Shown one piece after another: positions 26,900 through 34,791 of a stretch of 64,000 bases of DNA. How positions within the stretch are numbered: position 1 is the first letter of the stretch; each line of letters opens with the position of its first letter. The notes beneath the pieces were generated by a model. That model was given only the letters and a program-made list of their open reading frames with translations, was not told the origin of the DNA and searched no databases. The position numbers were made by a program, and so were the translations under genes. Source of the stretch: Nocardia mangyaensis (lineage in GTDB: Bacteria > Actinomycetota > Actinomycetes > Mycobacteriales > Mycobacteriaceae); NCBI RefSeq assembly GCF_001886715.1, contig NZ_CP018082.1:6324001-6388000 (forward strand), in the 5' to 3' direction.

Positions 26900-27051
26900 G
26901 ACCGGTGGACCCTTTCTAGTCGAAGGGTGAAGCAGAGGGTTTGTGCCGCAGCGGGATTGGATCGGCGCGCGGCGCGAGTTTCAGATCGTTGTCTGCCCGG
27001 CACCGCCGGCCGGTGTTCGACCTGGCGCGGCGGTGCCGTACGGCGAGAACG

Positions 27052-27159
27052 TCAGAGGAAGGTCAGCGCCAGGTAGAGGACCTGGTTGGCCAGGGCAGCC
27101 CCGTTGGCCAGCAGCGACAGCCCGGCGTTGATGTAGCTCACGATCACGATCGGATCCAC
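27052..27159 (-). CDS. 35-residue hydrophobic peptide, first gene of transfer operon
   Basis: From a GTG at 27,159 with AAAGGA six bases upstream, a 35-codon frame ends at a TGA. Its product is almost wholly hydrophobic: V-D-P-I-V-I-V-S-Y-I-N-A-G-L then a Leu/Ala helix ending A-L-T-F-L. Being first in a 27-kb operon with a clear ribosome site favours a real small membrane protein over chance. It could be a small pilin-like or regulatory peptide. No homologue known to me. Confidence 0.55.
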   Translation of the reverse strand: MDPIVIVSYINAGLSLLANGAALANQVLYLALTFL

Positions 27160-27232
27160 AGGATTTCCTTTCTTGGAGGGAATTACTTTCGCTTTCCATC
27201 CAAGCCATGAAACCGACTGGGCCGCTAGAGCG

Positions 27233-27273
27233 TTAACTGATCCAGTTTGGATATATCTAAAATGATCAGTTAA
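27233..27273. promoter_or_regulatory. 10-bp inverted repeat, likely operator at transfer promoter
   Basis: TTAACTGATC (27,233-27,242) and GATCAGTTAA (27,264-27,273) are perfect arms around a 21-base centre that itself holds the palindrome GATATATC (27,250-27,257). The nested dyad lies about 75 bases upstream of the first gene of the operon, where a promoter is expected. Confidence 0.6.
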
Positions 27274-27443
27274 GAAGACCCACGCCGGCGGGGCATCTAC
27301 AGGACCGAAATGGGTTCATTAACACCGTGGTTACTTGGACGCCCGAACGCGTCTCGGCACCATCGAAACCTCCACTGACACCACATATTTGGCGAACGCC
27401 GCCGTACGCAATTCCGAAGCCGTCGGCAAACTTGCCGCATGAA

Positions 27444-27464
27444 AACCTGTCTGGTAGACAGGTT
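27444..27464. promoter_or_regulatory. 9-bp inverted repeat upstream of XRE regulator
   Basis: AACCTGTCT and AGACAGGTT are perfect arms with a 3-base spacer (GGT). The site ends 77 bases before the regulator's ATG. The short spacer favours a protein operator over a terminator, and no T-run follows. Confidence 0.5.
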
Positions 27465-27540
27465 CTCATCACCAGCAGGCAAATCTCACCTCAAACATCT
27501 CAGCCTGTGACTTACACCACTAACTCCCGGGGGGGAGACC

Positions 27541-28368
27541 ATGAAAAAGGACGATATTTCTCGGCGGTCGGATCGGACGCGGCGACGGCGTCGACGCGAT
27601 CCGACCCGACCCGATGTGTCCATTCCGGATCTCGGCACGACGTGCCGGTGGATCCGCGAAGATCTGGGTCTTACTCGTGACGAGGCGGCAGATGTGGTCG
27701 GGTTCAGCGCGGTCCACCTAGGGCGCATCGAACGCGGCGAGCGCGAGCCGTCGCTGAGCACTCTCGAAGGAATCATTCTCGGCTACCGATCCGACCAGGC
27801 GATGGCCGCGCACCTGCACGATCTCGCCATCCCCGATATCCCACTGGCCCCGACCCACTACCTGCGTACCTACGTCCAAGCCGAGACCGCATTGGCAGTC
27901 AATCTCGAGCGCTTCCAGGCCCGAGGCATCTTGGCCGCATACATTGACCCGATGTGGAATGTGTTGTCGCGCAACGACTTGTTCGCCGATGCACTGACCG
28001 GCATCGATGACGTTGGATCGGCACCGGTGTGGATGTTCAGCGAGCACGCCGAGACCGTCCTCGTCGATCCCGACGGCGAACGGTCCTGGGCGGTCGCGAT
28101 GATGAAATCCGCGCTCGGCAGGCACCGGACTTCGGTGCAGGCAAAAGAGCTCGTAGCCGCGCTGGCCCCCAACAGTGAAGCTCAACGACTGTGGGCAGCG
28201 AGTGTGAACGTCACCCGGGGCCGCGACGCGAGGCGCTTGTTGCACGCACACGGCACCAACCACAGCGGAGTCTCCTACCAGTTGTCGCTGGCCGACAGCA
28301 TCGTTGCCCAGCACATTCGACTGATCACCGCCACACCAGAGTCCGCTTGCGGGCACGAACTCGACTGA
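27541..28368 (+). CDS. XRE-family regulator with MmyB-like ligand domain
   Basis: 275 residues, with GGGGGGAG just before the ATG. An Arg-rich N-terminus is followed by a helix-turn-helix at about residues 35-85 (I-R-E-D-L-G-L-T-R-D-E-A-A-D-V-V-G-F-S, then L-G-R-I-E-R-G-E-R-E-P-S). The C-terminal domain has W-N-V-L-S-R-N-D-L-F, the position where MmyB-type regulators carry a W-D-x-L-x-x-N motif. Divergent to the transfer operon and downstream of an inverted repeat, it is the best candidate for its repressor or activator. Confidence 0.82.
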   Translation: MKKDDISRRSDRTRRRRRRDPTRPDVSIPDLGTTCRWIREDLGLTRDEAADVVGFSAVHLGRIERGEREPSLSTLEGIILGYRSDQAMAAHLHDLAIPDIPLAPTHYLRTYVQAETALAVNLERFQARGILAAYIDPMWNVLSRNDLFADALTGIDDVGSAPVWMFSEHAETVLVDPDGERSWAVAMMKSALGRHRTSVQAKELVAALAPNSEAQRLWAASVNVTRGRDARRLLHAHGTNHSGVSYQLSLADSIVAQHIRLITATPESACGHELD

Positions 28369-28380
28369 TCACCAAAAACT

Positions 28381-28427
28381 CCCGGCCGGCGCAGCGGTGA
28401 CAGACCCTTTCGCGCCGGTCGGGTCTT
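28381..28427 (+). terminator. Rho-independent terminator of XRE regulator
   Basis: CCCGGCCGGCGC (28,381-28,392) pairs with GCGCCGGTCGGG (28,412-28,423) with one G-T pair, followed by TCTTTG. It starts 13 bases after the stop codon. Confidence 0.8.
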
Positions 28428-28869
28428 TGTGAACCTTCACAGGTCGGCCTGACCCGAATACGGACAGTTAATGTTCAGCAATTTCGGGGTGTCGGCAAGA
28501 AATTGGTGGCGAACTCCGCGAAAGTCGTGTTTCCTTGTAGTTGGAAGAGCCATTGATCGGGCAGAAATGATGCCCGATGAAATTTCACTCGACACCCGCC
28601 CCGCCCTGTGGGCGTGACCATTCTCCGGCGGCGTCATCGCACGCCACCATCGCCGATCGCCGGTGGCCTCGCAATGCCCGAAGTGAGTCTGGCCCTTGCT
28701 ATGACCCGACCTCTGCCGGGCCATATTCACACGATTTCTCACGCCGCCTTCGTCGCCGACCTCGCGCGAAGGCAGGTCCGCTTCTCGGCAATTTCGGCCC
28801 GCCTCTAGTGCGCGGCGCCCGACAGAGCGCATACGGAAATCCGTGCCGACCACGACCGGAGGCACGCCG
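28428..28869. other. gene-free stretch before first excisionase
   Basis: I see no convincing gene in about 440 bases. An 8-bp inverted repeat, ATCGGGCA / TGCCCGAT, lies at 28,556-28,578 with a 7-base loop. Being next to the excisionase-integrase genes, the stretch could contain attachment or arm-type sites, but none can be shown. Confidence 0.45.
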
Positions 28870-29118
28870 GTGAGCGATGAACCCGTAACCCCGCCTCCAC
28901 CGCCGCTTCGCCGGTGGGTCAACACCCGATCCGCAGCGGCTCATATCGGCATCCATCCCGAAGTGCTGCGCCGGTGGGCCCGCCAACCAGGCAAGCACAC
29001 CTGGCTACCCAAACCCATCCGAGTCGGAAAAGAATTCCGGTGGGACATCGACGCACTCGAAACCGCCTTGGCGGACCTGGACGACCAAACACAGGAGAAC
29101 AACGATGACGCGCGGTAG
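28870..29118 (+). CDS. excisionase-like winged HTH protein, copy 1
   Basis: 82 residues from a GTG at 28,870 with CCGGAGG eight bases upstream; this start gives the same length as copy 2, whereas a GTG at 28,843 would add nine residues. The MerR/Xis-type helix-turn-helix is N-T-R-S-A-A-A-H-I-G-I-H-P-E-V-L-R-R-W-A-R-Q-P with a wing K-P-I-R-V-G-K-E-F-R-W. It should bind DNA and steer the integrase, whose gene it overlaps by 14 bases. An acidic C-terminus follows. Confidence 0.82.
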   Translation: MSDEPVTPPPPPLRRWVNTRSAAAHIGIHPEVLRRWARQPGKHTWLPKPIRVGKEFRWDIDALETALADLDDQTQENNDDAR

Positions 29119-30433
29119 GCCCGCGCGGCCTCTCGGCGTCCCCGGCAAACCCATGCTCACCGAAATTTCCCCTGGTCACTGGAGTGCACGGGTTTACGTC
29201 CGCGACACCTCAGGCACCCGACGCGAGGTTACCCGCGTCTCCCCCCTCAAACTCAGCGCTCAAGGCCGTGCGGTCCCCGACCGCACCGGCCAACGTGCCC
29301 TCGACGCCGTGCTGCGCGCCGCTGTCGACATCCGTGCCGATCTCGATGAAGCACTGTCCGATTCGATAACCGTGCTGGAGCTGTGGGACCACTATCGCGA
29401 TCATCTCATCTCGCTGGGCCGAGTCCAGAGCACGCTCGACAAGTACGAAGACGTCGCCAAGATGATGAAACCCGCATTCGGTGGTCGGCGACTGTTCGAA
29501 GTCTCCACCTCTGTAGTGGAGGCCTTCCTGACCAGTATCGGCCATGCCAGAGGCCCCGCGCTGATGCGGACGGGCCGGACCGTGCTCTCGGGAATGTTCG
29601 GGTTCGCCGTCCGCCGGACACCGTTGCAGACCAACCCGGTCCGCGAGGCGAAGCTGGCCCGAAACATCGCTCCAAAAGGCCGCACCGGTGGCGCGGGCGG
29701 CCTGTCGATCGACCAACTCCGTTTCATCCTCGACACCGTGCGAACCTCTCAGCTGCCGTGCCCACGCAAACTCTCGAAAGCCGAGCGTCAGCGTGGCACA
29801 CCGGTCAAGTCCTATACCCCGCCCACCGTCGCCGAATTCTGCGAAGGCGCTGACCTCGTCGACATCATCACCGTCTACGCCGCCACTGGAGTACGTCGAT
29901 CCCAGATGTTGGGAATGCTCTGGTCCGATATCGATCTGGAGGCGCAGACACTGTGCCTCACGGGCAAGGTTGTCCGAGTTCCGGGTAAAGGGCTTGTCCG
30001 CGATACCAGAGAGGAAGATCCGAAAAACCGAACCGGCACCACGGCACTGCCCGAGTTCGCCGTGGAAGTACTCAGGCTGCGCAAGGACGCCCTGTCGGCA
30101 CGCCGACTGGTATCGCCTCCACGACCAGGAACCGCCGAACTGGATCTAGTTTTCCCGTCCGCGGTGTGGACCTTGCGCGACCCACAGAACGTCGGACACG
30201 CATGGCAGCGTGTCCGCGAGGCACTCGGCATCGCCGATAACATCACCGCGCACAGCTTCCGTCACGCCATGGCCACGCTCCTCGACGACGCCGGCTTGTC
30301 GGCCCGCATCACCGCCGACGTCCTCCGCCAGGCCGACGTATCCACAGCCCAGAAGTACTACTTGGAGCGAGGTCGACCGCACAAGGTCGCCGCCGATGTC
30401 GTCGATAACGCGCTGACCGGTCAGCCGGACTGA
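29105..30433 (+). CDS. tyrosine integrase, copy 1, lacking the G-H box
   Basis: 442 residues: N-terminal arm-binding part, SAM-like core-binding domain (about 85-175) and catalytic domain. Arg is in T-G-V-R-R-S-Q-M-L (about 264), H-x-x-R in H-S-F-R-H (383-386), and the nucleophile Tyr in Q-K-Y-Y-L (418 or 419). Where the family has L-G-H, this copy reads L-R-Q (407-409), so the second catalytic His is replaced by Gln. The copy at 33,195-34,514 keeps L-G-H. This copy may be weakened or inactive. Confidence 0.85.
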   Translation: MTRGRPARPLGVPGKPMLTEISPGHWSARVYVRDTSGTRREVTRVSPLKLSAQGRAVPDRTGQRALDAVLRAAVDIRADLDEALSDSITVLELWDHYRDHLISLGRVQSTLDKYEDVAKMMKPAFGGRRLFEVSTSVVEAFLTSIGHARGPALMRTGRTVLSGMFGFAVRRTPLQTNPVREAKLARNIAPKGRTGGAGGLSIDQLRFILDTVRTSQLPCPRKLSKAERQRGTPVKSYTPPTVAEFCEGADLVDIITVYAATGVRRSQMLGMLWSDIDLEAQTLCLTGKVVRVPGKGLVRDTREEDPKNRTGTTALPEFAVEVLRLRKDALSARRLVSPPRPGTAELDLVFPSAVWTLRDPQNVGHAWQRVREALGIADNITAHSFRHAMATLLDDAGLSARITADVLRQADVSTAQKYYLERGRPHKVAADVVDNALTGQPD

Positions 30434-31262
30434 ATGCCCTTCCGGTATCGAGATCGCACATCGGTGGCCGGCTTCACCGCACCATATGCGGGTTACTTGA
30501 GACTGGTGGTAGGGCTTGGTCCCGGCCATGATCGAGCTCAGGTACCCGGTAAGCGGCTGCCCGCCAGCAGTTTCGGTGTGGCTCTCTAATGGCTTGCAGT
30601 CCAACGAGTTACCGTGCGGGTGTGGCTGAAAAGGGGTCTGCCCTGGCTCGAGTAGCGGTGCCTTCCCGTGCGGGCACCTGCTTGTTCGAACCACTTGGGA
30701 AGGACCATCAACATGCCGGTCATCATCGGAATGGACCCACACAAACACTCGGTCACCCTCGAAATCATCGACCGCCACGCAACCGTCCTGGCTACCGGAC
30801 GCTACGGCACCGACACCGCCGGATACACCGAGATGCTTACTGCCGCAGAGCTATTCCCGGGAGGGGTGTGGGTGCTCGAGGGTTGCAACGGTGTCGGCAA
30901 GCATGTGGCGCACCGGCTGGTCGCCGACGGGGAAACCGTCATCGACGTGCCCGCGAAACTATCGGCGCAGGTCCGGGTGTTCGCCACCGGAAGCGGCCGC
31001 AAAACCGACCCGGTCGACGCGCATTCGATCGCGCTGGCCGCACTACGGTCACCGAATCTGCGTCGCGTCCACACCGACCCGGATATGGAGGCCCTGGGGC
31101 TGCTGGTCGACCGCCGCGACGAGCTCGGTCGTGCCCGCACCGAACTGCTCAACCGGATTCACCGGCTACTGCTCGAGCTGGTACCCAGTGGTGCGAAAAG
31201 GTTCCTGTCCGCGATGCAGGCCCACGCCCTCACCGACACCATCACGACCAGTGACGCCGCGG
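30434..31262 (+). mobile_element. IS110-family element remnant with upstream non-coding end
   Basis: A truncated IS110 transposase (30,713 to about 31,262) is preceded by about 280 gene-free bases following integrase copy 1. In the IS110 family the non-coding end next to the transposase gene encodes the bridge RNA. Whether any of that RNA survives here is unknown, and the element's left tip is not marked by inverted repeats, as expected for the family. Confidence 0.55.
30713..31262 (+). pseudogene. truncated IS110-type transposase (DEDD N-terminal domain)
   Basis: From an ATG with GGGAAGGA about eight bases upstream, the frame gives I-G-M-D-P-H-K-H-S-V, A-L-E/W-V-L-E-G-C-N-G-V-G and T-D-P-V-D-A-H-S-I-A-L-A, the RuvC-like DEDD domain of IS110 transposases, then L-N-R-I-H-R-L-L-L-E-L and S-A-M-Q-A-H-A-L. 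Similarity stops near 31,262. The C-terminal transposase domain with its catalytic Ser is missing; the frame runs on into unrelated sequence until 31,732. Confidence 0.8.
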
Positions 31263-31310
31263 CATCGGTGCCGCTGTCTCCCAGGAACTGTCGAGGCCGG
31301 CTGTGCCACA

Positions 31311-31916
31311 ATGTTGCCGGTGAGCCCCCGACGGACTTGGCTGGACGGCCGAATCGACGTGTTCATGGCGGAGACGCAGCGCCTGGGACTGGTATGCCCC
31401 CGCGAGCCCGTCGGTCTGGAGATCCAAGCCAGGGTCGAGGCCGTCGCGACGGCGTTGCGGGTGACCGAACAGACCGCTCGCCGCGACTTCGACGACGAGA
31501 CGATCCAGAACATGGCCCAGAACATGGCATTCCAACTCGCACGCGAACAGCCCGGCGCCGACATTCTGACCCTCGCGCCGACGCACGTTCTCTCGACCGC
31601 GCTAGCCGGGCGCACCAATGCCGGCCTGGCTGTCGGTGCTCAGCTCGCCCTGACCGCAAGCCCGACCACCAACATCCCCGACCAGATCCATCAGGTCGTC
31701 GACCTGGTGTTCTTCTGGGGCATCCTCATTGAGCGCTCTGCCGCACGCCCCGGCCAGGTCGCGGTTCCCGAAGCGTTGATCCACCGAACAGTGCGCGAGT
31801 TCGGCAAGGCGATCGCGCTGCTCGACGCCGGAGCGCGACCCGCAGACGGAGGCGACCCCACCGAACTGCGGGTCGCACTAACCGATAACGTCACTGCGCT
31901 CGAATCCACACTGTAG
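31311..31916 (+). CDS. orphan hypothetical protein beside IS remnant
   Basis: About 201 residues from an ATG at 31,311 (or GTG at 31,320). It contains R-V-T-E-Q-T-A-R-R-D-F-D-D-E-T-I-Q, a possible helix-turn-helix, and a helical C-terminal half (L-V-F-F-W-G-I-L-I-E-R-S). The gene begins within 50 bases of the IS110 breakpoint, so its original 5' end or promoter may have been lost. No family recognised and no strong ribosome site. Confidence 0.5.
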   Translation: MLPVSPRRTWLDGRIDVFMAETQRLGLVCPREPVGLEIQARVEAVATALRVTEQTARRDFDDETIQNMAQNMAFQLAREQPGADILTLAPTHVLSTALAGRTNAGLAVGAQLALTASPTTNIPDQIHQVVDLVFFWGILIERSAARPGQVAVPEALIHRTVREFGKAIALLDAGARPADGGDPTELRVALTDNVTALESTL

Positions 31917-31934
31917 GAACTATTTTGGTGGGGG

Positions 31935-32815
31935 TCGGCGTCGGGCAGGCCGCTTGGACAGACCGAGACCGAACATCACATCGGGATGGATCCGCAGGCC
32001 CGCGCCGACTTGTTCAGGATCGTTGATGCCGCCGTAGTCGTCATAGGGGATCGCGAGTTCGGCGCAGGGTTCGGTGCCGCGCCAGGGCCGCGAGTTCGGT
32101 GTAATCCTAAGTCGCCGAGTTCGGCTTCGACCTCGGCCACGGTCATCGCGCCCAGGCGCAGCGCTGGTGCCGCGGTCGTCGCCGCCGCGTACCGGGTGCG
32201 GCGGGCACGGTCCGCGGCTTTGAGATCGCGGCGCAGCTGGGCGGCTTTGCGATCGCGGCCCCCTGGACCCGCCCAACCTGGTCACCGGTGACCTGATCGG
32301 CCAGCCACGCCCAACCGAGATGCTTGCCGGTGGCCAGGTCGAACACCTCGACCTCGTGATCGTGGTTGGGCATGTACCGCAACCGAACTCGCGCCCCGAC
32401 CAAGCCGACCATCCAATCCGCGACATCGTGGCGGCCGCGCCCGCGCGCGACGCCCTTGGTCGTAATCTTGCGGTGGGCACGGTCGTCTTCGAGGGTGAAC
32501 ATCCACAGCCTGTCCACGTCCAGCTCCTGCAACGGGGTCGCGTCGGCCAGCCACGACTCCAGCGGCGACAACCCGTCGAGACGGTCGATGTCGTGATCGG
32601 TGGTGGTGTTCCGCCAGTTCACGGCTTCCCAGGCCGCGTGCGGTACGTGCTGGGTCGTTTGAGGAAGACGGCGAACTTGCGGGGCGAGCGTTCACCCTCG
32701 CGCAAGCCGGCGATGTCGCCGCAGATCATTTCCTCACGGATCGCGCGGTTCAGCGTGGCAAGGCAGCCTCTACGTGCCCGGATCCCGCGCGACAACGACC
32801 ATCATTCCGCCACGG
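31935..32815 (-). pseudogene. frameshifted Mu/TnsB-type transposase C-terminal remnant
   Basis: Three minus-strand frames must be joined to read a Mu-transposase-like C-terminus. One has L-N-R-A-I-R-E-E-M and G-E-R-S-P-R-K-F (about 32,640-32,760). The next has A-A-W-E-A-V-N-W-R-N and the beta-barrel V-R-L-R-Y-M-P-N-H-D-H-E-V-E-V-F-D (about 32,270-32,650). The third has R-K-A-A-Q-L-R-R-D-L-K-A-A-D-R-A-R-R and A-E-V-E-A-E-L-G-D-L-G-L (about 32,100-32,270). The DDE catalytic core is absent. At least two frameshifts show it is dead. Confidence 0.72.
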
Positions 32816-32959
32816 CCACATGATTCGCGACACCCAATTTGTCGCGTGCACCGCACGTAAGTCAGGGCATTTCTCACCTTCTTTCGCGCTCTGCCAGCAC
32901 GGACGATCCGATGCGGCGCTCATCGGCAATCCATCTCGACCACAACAGGGGACGCGACT

Positions 32960-33208
32960 GTGTCCACTGAGCCTGCACCCGCGCCGCCGCCGAGGCTTCA
33001 CCGGTGGGGAAGCACCAAGGTCGCGGCCGCGCATCTCGGCGTCCATCCGGAAGTACTGCGGCGCTGGGCCCGCCAACCAGGCAAGCACACGTGGCTGCCC
33101 AAACCCATCCGAGTCGGAAAGGAATTCCGTTGGGACATCGACGCACTCGAAAAGGCACTGACGAACCCGGACGACCAACCGCAGGAGCGCGACGATGAGA
33201 CGGGGTAG
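32960..33208 (+). CDS. excisionase-like winged HTH protein, copy 2
   Basis: 82 residues from a GTG at 32,960. Nearly the same as copy 1: S-T-K-V-A-A-A-H-L-G-V-H-P-E-V-L-R-R-W-A-R-Q-P-G-K-H-T-W-L (read in two parts) and K-P-I-R-V-G-K-E-F-R-W-D-I-D-A-L-E. The N-terminus is Pro-rich in both. It overlaps the integrase gene by 14 bases, as copy 1 does. Likely directionality factor for its integrase. Confidence 0.82.
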   Translation: MSTEPAPAPPPRLHRWGSTKVAAAHLGVHPEVLRRWARQPGKHTWLPKPIRVGKEFRWDIDALEKALTNPDDQPQERDDETG

Positions 33209-34514
33209 ACCCCCACGGCCTCTCGGCGTCCCCGGCAAACCGATGCTCACCGAGATCGCCCCCGGACACTGGAAAGCACGCATCTACGTGCGCGACACCT
33301 CCGGTCGGCGCCGAGACGTCACCCGCTTCTCCCCGATCAAACTCAACACCCAAGGCCGCGCGCTTCCCGACCGCACCGGCCAACGTGCCCTCGACGCCGT
33401 CCTCAGCGCAGCTGCCGACATCCGAGTCGATCTCGACGACGCACTGTCGGATTCGATCACCGTGCGAGAGCTGTGGAAGCACTACCGCGATCACCTCATC
33501 TCCCTCAACCGCGCCGGCGCAACCATCAGCCGCTACGACGAGGCCGCAAAAACCTTCGACACCGCCTTCGGCGGTCGGCGCCTGTTCGAAGTCACGACCT
33601 CTACCGTCGAATCCTTCCTCCAAGAGGTCGGCCACGCCCGAGGACCATCGAACATGCGAACCGCCCGCAACGTGCTCTCAGGAATGTTCCGGTTCGCGTG
33701 CAGCCGAACTCCCCTCGAGGTCAACCCTGTTCGCGAGGCCAAGATGGCCGAGAACGTCGAAGCCAAGGGACGCACAGGCGGTGCAGGCGATCTGACCGTC
33801 GACCAGCTGCGCTTCATCTTGTCCTCGGTGAGAGTCTCCACCACCCCGTGTCCACGCAAACTCGCCAAGGCCGAACGCGAGCGGGGCAAACCGGTCAAGG
33901 CATACACCCCACCGACGGTGGCTGCGTACTGCGAGGGCGCCGACATCGCCGACGTGATCACCCTTTACGCTGCGACCGGCCTACGTCGCTCCCAGATGCT
34001 CGGACTGGTGTGGTCTGACATCGACTTCGACGAGTCCACACTTCGCCCCACCGGCAAGGTCATCCGTCTCGCGGGCGTCGGACTGGTCCGTGTCACCGAC
34101 GACAACGATCCGAAAAACCACACCGGCACCATGGCGTTGCCAGACTTCGCCGTGGTGATGCTCAAACGTCGCAAGGCCGCGATGGCCGCGCGGCGCCTGG
34201 CCTCACCGCCGGAGTCTGGGTCCGAGGATCTGGATCTGGTGTTCCCGTCGGCGGTATGGACATTGCGGGACCCGCAGAACGTCGGCCATGCGTGGCAACG
34301 TGTCCGGGAAGCCCTCGGCTTCGACGAGGACATCACCCCGCACAGCTTCCGCCACGCCGTGGCAACGATCCTCGACGACGCCGGACTCTCGGCCCGTGTG
34401 ACCGCCGATGTCCTCGGCCACACTGACCCCTCGATGACCCAGAAGCACTATATGGCACGAGGTCGCCCGCACCGTGCCGCAGCCGCCGTCCTCGACCGAG
34501 CCATCGGCGACTAG
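33195..34514 (+). CDS. tyrosine integrase, copy 2, complete catalytic set
   Basis: 439 residues, closely similar to copy 1 along its whole length. The catalytic domain has T-G-L-R-R-S-Q-M-L (Arg), H-S-F-R-H (His and Arg), V-L-G-H-T-D-P-S (the G-H box) and T-Q-K-H-Y-M (Tyr nucleophile). With all residues present and lying nearest the tRNA-Ala, it is the better candidate for the recombinase that integrates and excises the element. Confidence 0.9.
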   Translation: MRRGRPPRPLGVPGKPMLTEIAPGHWKARIYVRDTSGRRRDVTRFSPIKLNTQGRALPDRTGQRALDAVLSAAADIRVDLDDALSDSITVRELWKHYRDHLISLNRAGATISRYDEAAKTFDTAFGGRRLFEVTTSTVESFLQEVGHARGPSNMRTARNVLSGMFRFACSRTPLEVNPVREAKMAENVEAKGRTGGAGDLTVDQLRFILSSVRVSTTPCPRKLAKAERERGKPVKAYTPPTVAAYCEGADIADVITLYAATGLRRSQMLGLVWSDIDFDESTLRPTGKVIRLAGVGLVRVTDDNDPKNHTGTMALPDFAVVMLKRRKAAMAARRLASPPESGSEDLDLVFPSAVWTLRDPQNVGHAWQRVREALGFDEDITPHSFRHAVATILDDAGLSARVTADVLGHTDPSMTQKHYMARGRPHRAAAAVLDRAIGD

Positions 34515-34791
34515 GCGACTGCTCCAGATGAGTGACGTGTTCGCTTTCGCCAATCGGTCGCTCATCCTGCTGCGGATGTTCGCGACAGAGCATCGCCGGC
34601 CTGGCAAGATCCCCCAGCGGTCACTGAGCAGCGCAGCTGCGGGCATAGACATCTCGGCGGATCCGATCGACGATGGCTGCCGGGTCCAGGTCGCGTAGTG
34701 GCCGGCTTCCTTGGTGAATGGCCCAGTGGCCATGGGTGGTGTAGCTGTGCCGTCTGCTCAGCTGTCGCAGGGCCAATGCGTTGCCGCGTAC

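Larger units (their letters stand above)
27160..27540. promoter_or_regulatory. divergent control region between transfer operon and XRE regulator
   Basis: No gene is seen in these 380 bases, which should hold the promoters of both units. The stretch 27,230-27,275 is much richer in A+T than its surroundings. Two perfect inverted repeats inside are listed separately. It may also include binding sites for the regulator at 27,541. Confidence 0.6.
28870..30433 (+). repeat. excisionase-integrase module, repeat unit 1
   Basis: Same gene pair, same 14-base overlap and same orientation as unit 2 at 32,960-34,514. The proteins are alike residue for residue over most of their length, but the DNA differs at many third positions, so the duplication is not recent. 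Confidence 0.85.
32960..34514 (+). repeat. excisionase-integrase module, repeat unit 2
   Basis: Second copy of the pair at 28,870-30,433. The 2.5 kb between the units holds only transposase remnants and an orphan gene. Confidence 0.85.

Noticed and set aside
34515..34791. Short minus-strand frame after integrase 2 as a gene
   Set aside because: It overlaps the integrase in part, has no ribosome site and no recognisable similarity.
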